Shown here: piece by piece, positions 53,286 to 64,000 of the stretch
Layout of the letters: the number at the start of each line of letters is the position of its first letter
Position numbering within the stretch: position 1 is the first letter of the stretch
Origin: Inia geoffrensis
Taxonomy: Eukaryota; Chordata; Mammalia; Artiodactyla; Iniidae
Direction: 5' to 3'
Assembly: GCA_036417435.1 (NCBI GenBank)
Contig: CM070904.1
Coordinates: 125,922,695 to 125,986,694, forward strand
Length of the DNA: 64,000 nt
Made by a program: the position numbers and the translations under genes
Notes under the pieces: model-generated
What the model was told of the DNA's origin: nothing
The model's input: the letters and a program-made list of their open reading frames with translations, nothing else
Database searches by the model: none

Positions 53286-54668
53286 TGAAAACGAAAGGGA
53301 GAGGAGGAAGAGAGAGATCGTTTAAGGAATCACTGTATTATTTCAAGTGAGAGATGATCAGGGTCTAAAACAAGCAGTGCAAACAGAAACAAGATTTAAA
53401 GGTTTCACTTGATTGGGCAGATTAGATATGGGGAATGAGAGAATAGAATGATTGAAAATGTGAGTTTTCTTGGTGTATAGATGAATAGTCATGGTGGAAA
53501 GAGAAGCAGTTTAGGGGAGGGGTGCCCTTTATTCCTCTTTCTGTACAGAATTCTGTGTACTGACTGAGGTATTTGTGGACTATTTAGTTAAAGACGTTCA
53601 ACGGGCACTTCAAAATTCAGGATGCTGCTCAGATTATTTGGAGTCTGTTGGTAGGGAGTACAAGGGACTTAAACAGAGGGAATACTCTTAATTCCTGTGT
53701 CATTATGGTAATCCTGTGGCACCTACCTAATGAAAATATAAATTCATAACTCTACCAAGGGACTACCGTGAGGTTTATGTCCTCACCAAATTCCCACTGC
53801 GATGGACCAAACCCACGTGCTTAGAACAGTGTTTCTGCCTGTATAGGTATAGTGCTATATTTTTTCCTCTTCTAAGGAAGATAGATTAGAAAAGACACAT
53901 ATTCTTGAAAGCATTTTGATTTATTAATACAATTTAATATTGAGGTTGTACAAAATATTCAATAAACAGTAGTTAATAGCCAGTATGTTTAAGAAAAAAG
54001 GAATTCATATGTGCACTTTATGGTTGGATAATATGGTAGTGACTTGTGCGTATGCCCTTGCACAATTCCTGCTCTCTGGAAGGTTGTACAAATAGTAAGT
54101 TGGTAAGATGACTGTTAGCTACTGGCCAAGAAATTTTATTGAAACACCAAATCAGAACTTAGTTACCTGTTTCAGTGTTTTACTTTTTAAAGTAGGCCTT
54201 CCCTAGCCCTTTATGTGGTCTCCTTACTGGGAACTTCAAAGCACATAAAATTAAAAGACACTCAATTAGCCGTTATGAAGTAACTCAGAGGTACTTGTTA
54301 ACTCTCTCTTTTTTGATTATCTAGCTGAGTTAAAAACTTAAGTGAGGAGCGGAACAAGGAAGGACCTGATATTTTTCTCAGTGATTAATAACCCTTAGGA
54401 CTTGAACCTAGTAGGAAATACTTGTTGGTCAAGTCTCTAAATATATATTTAGTTTGGCTCCCTTTGTCTTTTATTAAGTAATAAAAATTATTTTATCTTT
54501 AGTACCTAGCACTGTGCCACTAACTTATGGGGAAAAGTACAGAAGATACAGTCTCCATCCTTGCCCCTTGAGACATGTGCAGTCTTGAGTGGTTTTATTT
54601 ATAATTTGTTATGTGATAAGATGTTTGAGTTCGTCAGAGGATTTGAGTATCAAAGTATAGACAGAACT

Positions 54669-55039
54669 GGGCTTCCCTGGTGGCCCAGTGGTTATGAATC
54701 CACCTGCCAATGCAGGGGACACGGGTTCGAGCCCTGGTCCGGGAAGATCCCACATGCCTCGGCGCAACTAAGCCCATGCACCACAACTACTGAGCCTACG
54801 CTCTAGAGCCCACGAGTCGCAGCTACTGAAGCCTGCACGCCTAGAGCCTGTGCTCCTCAACAAGAGAAACCACCACAATGAGAAGCCCGCGCACCGCAAC
54901 GAAGAGTAGCCCCTGCTCGCCGCAACTAGAGAAAGCCCGCACGCCGCAACTAGAGAAAGCCCACATGCAGCAACAAAGACCCAACGCAGCCAAAAATTAA
55001 ATAAATAATAAAAATAAAGACATTTAAAAAAAAACTATG
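54669..55039 (+). mobile_element. CHR-type SINE, long form with internal tandem duplication
   Basis: Head gggcttccctggtggcccag. A 24-bp unit (cgcaactagagaaagccc plus 6 bases) is duplicated at 54921-54944 and 54945-54968. Flanks gacagaact and ggcagaact. Confidence 0.93.
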
Positions 55040-55097
55040 GGCAGAACTTTTAAGTCTTAGCCCAGTGCAAGTGAAAAATAAAAGTTAAATAATGATG

Positions 55098-55423
55098 GGA
55101 CTTGCCTTATGGTGCAGTGGTTAAGAATCCGCCTGCCAATGCAGGGGACACAGGTTTGAGCTCTGGTCCAGGAAGATCCCACATGCTGCAGAGCAACTAA
55201 GCCCGTGCACCACAACTGCTGAGCCCACGCACCTAGAGCCCGTGAGCCACAACTACTAAGCCTGCACGCCTAGAGCCCATGCTCCACAACAAGAGAAGCC
55301 ACCGCATTGAGAAGCCCGTGCACTGCAATGAAGAGTAGCCCCCGCTCACCACAACTAGAGAAAGCCCGCACACAGCAACGAAGACCCAATGCAGCCAAAA
55401 ATTAATTAATTAAATTTTTAAAA
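55098..55423 (+). mobile_element. CHR-type SINE, long form
   Basis: Head ggacttgccttatggtgcag, A-rich end. Long flanking repeat aaagttaaataatgatg (55081-55097) and aaagttaaacaatgatg (55424-55440), 16 of 17 matching. Confidence 0.95.
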
Positions 55424-55604
55424 AAAGTTAAACAATGATGCTGTCAACTACAGTAATTCTCCAGCAACCTCTTTGGTGTGATATCATCTTTAAAATTTCA
55501 TTTTTATTTCATAAGAATATTTCTCATTGATGAAATGTCCTGTAATAATGAACACTGATTTAAAACCTTTGATGATTGATTCATTTTTAAAAGCCATAGA
55601 ATTG

Positions 55605-55990
55605 TAAAGTGGAACAGACCTTATGGAACTTTTAGCCCAGTTCCTTCTTTTTCCGATGTGAAAAGAGACCCCAAAGTGTATGGTTAATTGAACCTTGTCT
55701 AAAATTATCCCAGCTATTTAGAGGCAAAACAGGAACTAGAACATGGATTTTTTACTTCTTATATAACTTTCTGTTGTTTACCTCAGTACTCATTAACTGA
55801 AAGCATATGTGTATTTGTTCATTTGTTTTTATATTATTCCTGCATGGTAGTCAAGAAATATTATCTCTAGTTACAGAAAAGAAAATTTAAGTGATTTGCC
55901 TAATGTCATGTACTAAGAAATTAACAAAACTAAGACTAGAACCCAGATCTTCTGTTTCCTAGTACATTGCTTTCTTTATACTATTCTTCT
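55605..55990 (-). repeat. Two MIR-type SINE remnants in series
   Basis: The first (about 55605-55750) has 'gtgaaaagagaccccaaagt' and 'ggcaaaacaggaactagaac'. The second (about 55830-55990) has 'ttaagtgatttgcctaatgtc' and 'agaacccagatcttctg'. Both read in reverse. Confidence 0.55.
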
Positions 55991-56099
55991 GTATTGTTGC
56001 CGCTAGATTGTTTACAGATTTTTCGTACTAGGAACTAGCTTCATCAAACTGAGAAAGAACATTTTCAAGAAAGAGTGGTAGCAGAGTTCTACCTTTTTT

Positions 56100-56335
56100 T
56101 CTTTTTTGAGGTATGGTTGATGTATAATAAATAATACGTAAGTTTCAGATGTACAGCATAGTGATGCACAATTTTAAAAGATTATGTTCCATATATAGTT
56201 ACCATAAAATATTGGCTCTATTCCCTGTGTTGTACAATATATCCTTGTAGCTTATTTATATTATACATAGTAGTTTGTACTCTTACCCCCCTACCCCTAT
56301 CTTGCCTCTCCCCCAGAAGTCCACCTTTATAGACA
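56100..56335 (-). mobile_element. L1 3'-region fragment, minus strand
   Basis: 'gaggtatggttgatgtataat', 'cagatgtacagcatagtgat' and 'ctattccctgtgttgtacaat' are typical antisense L1 3' sequence. A related fragment lies near 6.15 kb. Confidence 0.7.
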
Positions 56336-56479
56336 GTTTGCATAAACTTGGCTCTACTCCATTTGAAATTTGAATTTACCATTCACTGGAGTTTGGGGCT
56401 AGAGGACAATTTCAACATAGAATTATGGATTTAAATTGGTCTGTAGGTAATAGCTGCGTTCATTCACAGCAGGATACTT

Positions 56480-56720
56480 TTTTTAAAAAACGTTCTATTG
56501 AAATGTAATATATTAATAGTCTCTTTTTTAAGTTTTTATTGAAGTGTAATATACATCTAAAAACATGAACATAATTAGCCTACAGCTTGATGAATTTTCA
56601 TAACTGAACACACCTGTGTAACCAGCACCTAGTTCAACATCAGTACCAGCCTTCCAGAAACTCCCCTTACACTCTCTTCTAGTTACTACACCCATCCTGC
56701 TGCCCCCTCAGGAGTGACCA
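56480..56720 (-). mobile_element. Old L1M-type 3' fragment
   Basis: 'tttattgaagtgtaatatacat', 'cagcttgatgaattttcataa' and 'cacacctgtgtaaccagcacc' form the classic old L1 3' pattern in antisense. Confidence 0.65.
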
Positions 56721-57566
<846 letters not shown>

Positions 57567-58221
57567 TAGCCGAAAAGTTTATGTAACAGTTGTAAAAATA
57601 CAAGTGTGGTGTGATCTGTAAGACTTAACTTGCCTCACAAGTTAAGCTTCCCAGAACTTCCTCACTTAACTATGCTGGATTGCTCAAAGCCGGTTAAGAA
57701 CAAACCACCACATTACATGGATGGCTCTAATGAAAACAATGCTGTTGAATTTTTTATGAAACCATTGATTTCTTTAAAAAGAAGAAATAGTATTTTTTTC
57801 TTTGAAGAGCTACTCTGGCCATTTTACATTGTTATTTTACATGTTTAATTTGCATAATAAGTATTGTGGAAATCAAAGTTCTTATTTGAGGCCACCATAG
57901 TCAGCTCAGTTTGATTTTTTGTGTGTTTGTTTTAAGTTTATATTTAACTGCTGTTTGCCTGTTTTCTCCTCAAGAACGTAATAGATAACCTGGTATTTGT
58001 TAAGCCCACAAAAGTGACAAAATAAAGTCTTGGGTTAGGTACATTGATGATTTGAAAACAGTTTGTCATGAGAGTCATAAAGAAATTCACCAATGCTTTA
58101 ATAACAAATATTCTTGATTCACAGCAATAACATAAATCACCACATTTTGCCTTTCAGAGAGCACATAAACACACCTTGGCCAGTTCCCCAAAAGGTGCAC
58201 TTTTCTTTTAATAGCACATAG

Positions 58222-58252
58222 GCGTGTGTGTGTGTGTGAGAGAGAGAGAACA
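58222..58252 (+). repeat. (TG)n(AG)n microsatellite
   Basis: 'gtgtgtgtgtgtgtg' runs directly into 'agagagagaga'. Confidence 0.9.
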
Positions 58253-58593
58253 AGAACATGGTTATATTCCCAGTGTCTTTATATCAGAAAGGAGCCACTT
58301 TTTAAAAATCATCTCTTGTCCAAACTAAAGTAAAGCAAAGCATAATTATTAGTTTATCCAGGAATTAGATTTTAATTTGCTTGACTTTTTCTCTAATAAA
58401 GAGTATTAGTATTGGATACAAATAATTTTTTTCTAGTCACATAAAACATTACTGAAGCTAGGAATTAAAATAGGCATTTTCACTGTATGTGGTGAGAATT
58501 GTTAAAAATTTATAGAGACATGCCCTTCCAATATTCTCATTCTGTCTCCTTACCCTGCTTTATTTTTCTTCATACCACTTATCACCACCTGAC

Positions 58594-58810
58594 TTTTTTT
58601 TTTTTTTTTTTTTTTTTTGGTGGTATGCGGGCCTCTCACTGCTGTGGCCTCTCCCGTTGCGGAGCACAGGCTCCGGACACGCAGGCCCAGCGGCCACGGC
58701 TCACGGGCCCAGCCGCCCCACGGCATGTGGGATCCTCCCGGACTGAGGCATGAACCCGCATCCCCTGCATCGGCAGGCGGACTCTCAGCCACTGTGCCAC
58801 CAGGGGAGCC
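58594..58810 (-). mobile_element. CHR-type SINE, young form
   Basis: T run, ggtatgcgggcctctcac, ending caccaggggagcc. Perfect duplication ccacctgac at 58585-58593 and 58811-58819. Lies in the intron after PSMD1 exon 13. Confidence 0.95.
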
Positions 58811-58829
58811 CCACCTGACATATTTTTAC

Positions 58830-58965
58830 ACCTGTTTATTTATTGTCTGTCTTCTCTCCACTGAAATGTAAGGTCCCTGAGAACAGAATGTTCACTGCTA
58901 AAACCTAAAGTCACACCTGGCACATAGTAGAGTTTCAGTAAATATTTGTCAAATGAATGATGAAG
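58830..58965 (+). repeat. L2 LINE remnant, 3' end
   Basis: 'aaatgtaaggtccctgagaac', 'cacacctggcacatagtag' and 'aatatttgtcaaatgaatga' are the L2 3' terminus. Confidence 0.75.
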
Positions 58966-59947
58966 GGAAGATCATTTTAAGGATATGATGATGAACAAGT
59001 TGGACATGGTCTCTGTCCTCACAGTTTTGTTTTTTAAATGTTTTCATTTCTTTTGGAGGAGAATTTCTTACATGAGAATGTATCTTCAGTGTTATTAGAA
59101 AAGTCATTGTGTGTATAAAATACAGTTTATAGAAATAGGCCTTCATGTTTTTCTAGGACACATCTGTTCTATAAACAAAGGAAAAATATAGTTGGATGTT
59201 TTACTAAGTATTTTCTCCCTCCGGTGTTTAGGAGACATTTATGTCAGACCTCATAAGTTAAATGTAAATTAGATTTTTTTCTTTCCAGATTATTCTAAAC
59301 TTAATATGCTATCTAGGAGCAAATGTTCTTTGAGACACAGTATCTGACAAGTTAATTCAATGAATATTCTTCATTACTCATACTAAACAAGTCTGCTTTA
59401 TTTCTAGATAGTTTGTATGATCTATGTATCAATACCTATCTGTCTGAAACTTGGCACGTTAATTTTGTTTCTTAAAAGCCTGAAACACCTATTTCGTCTA
59501 AAATGTATCTTTGAGGTCATATCACATACCTCAAAGGCCAAGTTAGTGTCTTTTAACTTACAAGTTGGAAATTTTCTTATATTTTTATCATGAATACTTC
59601 ATAAACAATATTGACAATATGAGTAATGTTTGCAAAACTTTCTCTTCTAAACAACGGCACTACATTTTTCAGGGAAGTGAGGAAAAGGAATACATTTATA
59701 TGGTATTTGTATTATCTATTAATCGCTCTGATTTTTCTTTTTTGAATTTTATTTATTTTTTTATACAACAAGTTCTTATTAGTTATCTATTTTATACATA
59801 TTGGTATATATATGTCAATCCCAATCTCCCAATTCATCACACCACCACCATCCCCCCGCCACTTTCCCCCCTTAGTGTCCATACGTTTCTTCTCTACATC
59901 TCTGTCTCTATTTCTGCCCTACAAACCGGTTCATCTGTACCGTTTTT

Positions 59948-62900
59948 CTAGGTTCCACATATATGTGTTAATATACGATATTTGTTTTTCTTTCTGACTT
60001 CACTCTGTATGACAGTCTCTAGGTCTACCCACGTCTCAACAAATGACCCAATTTCGTTCCTTTTTATGGCTGAGTAATATTCCATTGTATATGTGTACCA
60101 CATCTTTATCCATTCGTCTGTTGATGGGCATTTAGGTGGCTTCCATGACCTGGCTATTGTAAATACTGCTGCAGTGAACATTGGGGTGCATGTGTCTTTT
60201 TGAATTATAGTTTTCTCTGGGTAAATGCCCAGTAGTGGGATTGCTGGGTCGTATGGTAATTCTATTTTTAGTTTTTTAAGGAACCTCCATACTGTTCTCC
60301 ATAGTGGCTGTATCAGTTCATATTCCCACCAACAGTGCAAGAGGGTTCACTTTTCTCCACACCCTCTCCAGCATTTGTTGTTTCTAGATTTTCTGACAAT
60401 GCCCATTCTGACTGGTGTGAGGTGATACCTCATTGTAGTTTTGATTTGCATTTGCCTAATAATTAGTGATGTTGAGCAGCTTTTCATGTGCTTCTTGGCC
60501 ACCTGTATGTCTTCTTTGGAGAAATGTCTATTTAGGTCTTCTGCCCATTTTTGGATTGGGTTGTTTGTGTTTTTAATATTGAGCTGCATGAGCTGTTTAT
60601 ATATTTTGGAGATTAATCCTTTGTCCATTGATTCGTTTGCAAATATTTTCTCCCATTCTGAGGGTTGTCTTTTCGTCGTGTTTGTAGTTTCCTTTGCTTT
60701 GGTTTCATTAGGTCCCATTTGTTTATTTTTGTTTTTATTTCCATTACTCTAAGAGGTAGATCAGAATATCTCTTGCTGTGATTTATGTCAGAGAGTGTTC
60801 TTCCTATGTTTTCCTCTAAGAGTTTTATAGCATCTTTCCTTAGATTTAGGTCTCTAATCCATTTTGAGTTTATTTTTGTGTATGGAGTTAGGGAGTGTTC
60901 TAATTTCATTCTTTTACATGTAACTGGACTGTCCAGTTTCCCCAGCATCACTTACTGAAGAGACTGTCTTTTCTCCATTGTGTATCCTTGCCTCCTTTGT
61001 CATAGATTAGTTGACCATAGGTGCGTGGGTTTATCTCTGGGCTTTCTGTCCTGTTCCATTGATCTATATTTCTGTTTTTCTACCAGTACCGTATTGTCTT
61101 GGTTACTGTAGCTCTGTAGTATAGTCTGAAGTCACAGTCTGATTCCTCCAGCTCCATTTTTTTCCCTCAAGACTGCTTTGGCTATTCAGGGTCTTTTCTG
61201 TCTCCATACAGATTTTTAGACTTTTTTGTTCTAGTTCTGTAAAAAATGCCATTGGTGATTTGATAGGGATTGCATTGAATCTGTAGATTGCTTTAGGTAG
61301 TATAGTCATTTTCACAATATTGATTCCTCCAATCCAAGAACATGGTATATCTCTCCATCTGTTTGTATCATCTTTAATTTCTTTCATCAGTGTCTTAATA
61401 GTTTTCTGTATATAGGTCTTTTGTCTCCCTAGGTAGGTTTATTCCTAGGTATTTTATCCTTTTGTTGCAGTGGTAAATGGGAGTGTTTCCTAATTTCTCT
61501 TTCAGATTTTTCATCATTAGTGTATAGAAATGCAAGAGATTTCTGTGCGTTAATTTTGTATCCTGCAACTTTACCAAATTCATTGATTAGCTGTAGTAGT
61601 TTTCTGGTATCATCTTTAGGATTCTCTATGTATAGTATCATGTTATCTGCAAACAGTGACAGTTACACTTCTTCTTTTCCAATTTGTATTCCTTTTATTT
61701 CTTTTTCTTCTCTGATTGCTGTGGCTAGGACTTCCAAAACTATGTTGAATAACAGTGGCGAGAGTGGACATGCTTGTCTTGTTCCTGATCTTAGAGGAAA
61801 TGCTTTCAGTTTTCACCATTGAGAATGATGCTTGCTGTAGGTTTGTCGTATATGGTCTTTATTATGTTGAGGTAGGTTCCCTCTCTGCCCACTCTCTGGA
61901 GAGTTTTTACCATAAATGGGTGTTGAATTTTGTCATAAGCTATTTCTGCATCTATTGAGATGATCATATGGTTTTTATTCTTCAGTATGTTAATATGGTG
62001 TATCACATTGATTGATTTGTGTATATTGAAGAATCTTTGCATCTCCAGAATAAATCCCACTTGATCATGGTGTATGATCCTTTTAATATGTTATTGGATT
62101 CTGTTTGCTAGTATTTTGTTGCAGATTTTTGCATCTATATTCATCAGTGATATTGGTCTGTAATTTTCTTTTTTTGTCATATCTTTGTCTGGTTTTGGTA
62201 TCAGGGTGATGGTGGCCTCATAGAATGAGTTTGGGAGTGTTCCTTCCTCTGCAATTTTCTGGAAGAGTTTGAGAAGGATGGGTGTTAGCTCTTGGCTACA
62301 TGTTTGATAGAATTCACCTGTGAAGCGATCTGGTCCTGGACTTTTGTTTGTTGGAAGATTTTTACTCACAGTTTCAATTTCATTACTTGTGATTTGTCTG
62401 TTCATATTTTCTATTTCTTCCTGGTTCAGTCTTGGAAGGTTATACCTTTCTACAAATTTTTCCATTTCTCCCAGGTTGTCCATTTTGTTGGCATAGAGTT
62501 TCTTGTAGTAGTCTCTCAGGATGCTTTGTATTTCTGCGGTGTCTTTTGTAACTTCTTCTTTTTCATTTCTAATTTTATTGATTTGAGTCCTCTCCCTCTT
62601 TTTCTTGATGAGTCTGGCTAATGGTTTATCAATTTTGTTTATCTTCTCAAAGAACCAACGTTTAGCTTTATTGATCTTTTCTGTTGTTTTCTTTGTTTCT
62701 GTTTCATTTATTTCTGCTCTGATCTTTATGATTTCTTTCCTTCAACTAACTTTGGGTTTTGTTTGTTCTTCTTTCTCTAGTTCCTTCAGGTGTAAGGTTA
62801 GATTGTTTATTTGAGATTTTTCTTGTTTCTTGAGGTAGGCTTGTATAGCTATAAACTTCCCTCTTAGAACTGCTTTTGCTGCATCCCATAGGTTTTGGAT

Positions 62901-63680
62901 CATCATATTTGTCTCTAGGTATGTTTTGATTTCTTCAGTGATCTCTTGGTTATTTAGTAACGTATTGTTTAGCCTCCATGTGTTTGTGTTTTTTACGTTT
63001 TTTTCCCTGTAATTGATTTCTAATCTCATAGTGTTGTGGTCAGAAAAGATGCTCGATATGATTTCAGTTTTCTTAAATTTACTGAGGCTTGTTTTGTGAC
63101 CCAGGATGACCCTGGAGAATGTTCTGTGTGCACTTGAGAAGAAAGTGTAATCTGCTGTTTTTGGATGGACTGTCCTATAAATATCAATTAAATCTATCTG
63201 GTCTATTGTGTCATTTAAAGCTTGTGTTTCCTTATTAATTTTCTCTTTGGATGATCTGTCCATTGGTGTAAGTGAGGTGTTAAAGTCCCCCACTATTATT
63301 GTGTTAATGTCAATTTCCTCTTTTATAGTTGTTAGCAGTTGCCTTATGTATTGAGGTGCTCCTGTGTTGGGTGCATATATATTTATAATTGTTATATCTT
63401 CTTCTTGGATTGATCCCTTGATCATTATGTAGTGTTCTTCCTTATCTCTTGTAACACTCTTTATTTTAAAGTCTATTTTCTCTGATATGAATATTGCTAC
63501 TCCAGCTTTCTTTTGATTTCCATTTGCATGGAATATCTTTTTCCATCCCCTCACTTTCAGTCTGTATGTGTCCCTAGGTCTGAAGTGGGTCTCTTGTAGA
63601 CAGCATATATGTGGGTCTTATTTTGGTATCCATTCAATGAGCCTGTGTCTTTTGGTTGGAGCACTTAATCCATTCACGTT
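59948..63680 (-). pseudogene. L1 ORF2 (endonuclease and reverse transcriptase), degenerate
   Basis: The longest open part (63554-62742) is the APE-like endonuclease with GDFNT and the terminal SDH motif kept, but the SRIDH-type segment is shortened to SRVILGH (63105-63113), losing the catalytic Asp. Reverse-transcriptase blocks follow ([13 protein letters not shown] and [10 protein letters not shown], at 62483-62091). The FADD catalytic motif reads FADN (61642-61653) and is preceded by an in-frame stop. The Cys-rich C-terminal part is split into several frames (60340-59948 and others). The upstream N terminus also has stops (about 63555-63640). Confidence 0.88.
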
Positions 63681-63777
63681 TAAGGTAGTTATCTATATGT
63701 GTGTTCCTATTACCATTTTCTTAATTGTTTTGGCTTTGGTTTTGTAGGTCCTTTTCTTCTTCTCTTGTGTTTCCCAC

Positions 63778-64000
63778 TTAAACAAGTTCTTTAAGCATTT
63801 GTTGTAGAGCTGGTTTGGTGGTGCTGAATTCTTTTAGCTTCTGCTTGTCTTTAAACTGTTGATTTCTCCATCGAATCTGAATGAGATCCTTGCTGGGTAA
63901 AGTAATCTTGGTTGTAGGTTCTTCCCTTTCATCACTTGAAATATATCATGCCACTCCCTTCTGGCCTGTAGAGTTTCTGCTGAGAAACCAGCTGTTAACC
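63778..64000 (-). pseudogene. L1 ORF1 C-terminal fragment, frameshifted
   Basis: The minus strand encodes an RNA-binding ORF1p C-terminal domain (AETLQARREW, LQPRLLYPARISF) and the end KPALQQMLKELV, with its stop at 63780-63778. A one-base deletion near GEIN shifts the frame between these two parts. The N-terminal coiled coil lies beyond the window. Confidence 0.8.

Larger units (their letters stand above)
50761..54668 (+). other. PSMD1: Giant PSMD1 intron, mostly unassigned
   Basis: Contains the microsatellites near 52.0-52.3 kb and the MIR at 53.1 kb. Otherwise it has no recognisable element and no gene. Confidence 0.5.
59741..64000 (-). mobile_element. Near-full-length L1 (LINE-1), minus strand, 3' UTR through ORF2 into ORF1; inactive
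   Basis: An artiodactyl/cetacean-type L1 reading right to left. It starts with the T-rich complement of its A tail at about 59741, then 3' UTR, then ORF2 (about 59950-63680) and the 3' end of ORF1. It continues past the window edge. ORF2 is broken by multiple stops and frameshifts, ORF1 carries a -1 frameshift, and both catalytic domains of ORF2 are damaged. It is inserted antisense to PSMD1, in the intron after exon 13. The 5' end and any TSD are not visible. Confidence 0.93.

Noticed and set aside
62292..62814. Plus-strand ORFs of 109 and 69 codons at the right end
   Set aside because: Antisense shadows of the minus-strand L1 ORF2.

Overview
The window is nuclear DNA from a mammal, almost certainly a cetacean and probably a toothed whale or dolphin. 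It is intron-rich, AT-rich and dense with SINEs that open with 'ggcttccctggtggcgcagtgg' (tRNA-derived, CHR type, found in cetaceans, hippos and ruminants), together with artiodactyl-type L1. The species call rests on these repeats and on mammalian protein sequence, not on a database match.

The whole window lies inside one gene on the + strand, PSMD1 (26S proteasome 19S subunit Rpn2/S1). Thirteen internal coding exons lie between 2255 and 57512. They join in frame without gaps into 565 codons, about residues 102-666 of a protein of about 953 residues. Both ends of the gene lie outside the window. The first twelve exons are packed into 18 kb (2255-20193). A single 37.2-kb intron (20194-57397) then separates exons 12 and 13.

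Nested on the opposite strand in that giant intron is a complete second gene, HTR2B (serotonin receptor 5-HT2B). Its three coding exons (42729-42381, 33484-33284, 28919-28030) join into an intact 479-residue GPCR. A likely noncoding first exon ends at 43974 and poly(A) signals lie at about 27783-27765. The two genes are functionally unrelated as far as the sequence shows; they share only the locus and can meet through antisense transcription.

The rest is intron and repeats. There are at least 23 CHR-type SINEs in several age layers, many with visible target-site duplications. There are also L2 and MIR remnants, a Tigger-like DNA transposon, two hAT elements, several L1 fragments, and a near-full-length but dead L1 (minus strand) filling 59741-64000. 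At 48137-48910 a GC-rich 774-bp insert with an A tail and a perfect 16-bp target-site duplication looks like a retroposed copy of an unrecognised transcript.

I found no new multi-gene system. The observations most worth checking are: PSMD1 exon 12 begins with a perfect 5' splice-site sequence just before the giant intron (a recursive-splicing exon layout); two ligand-pocket substitutions in HTR2B; the unidentified retrocopy; and inverted SINE pairs close to PSMD1 exons.
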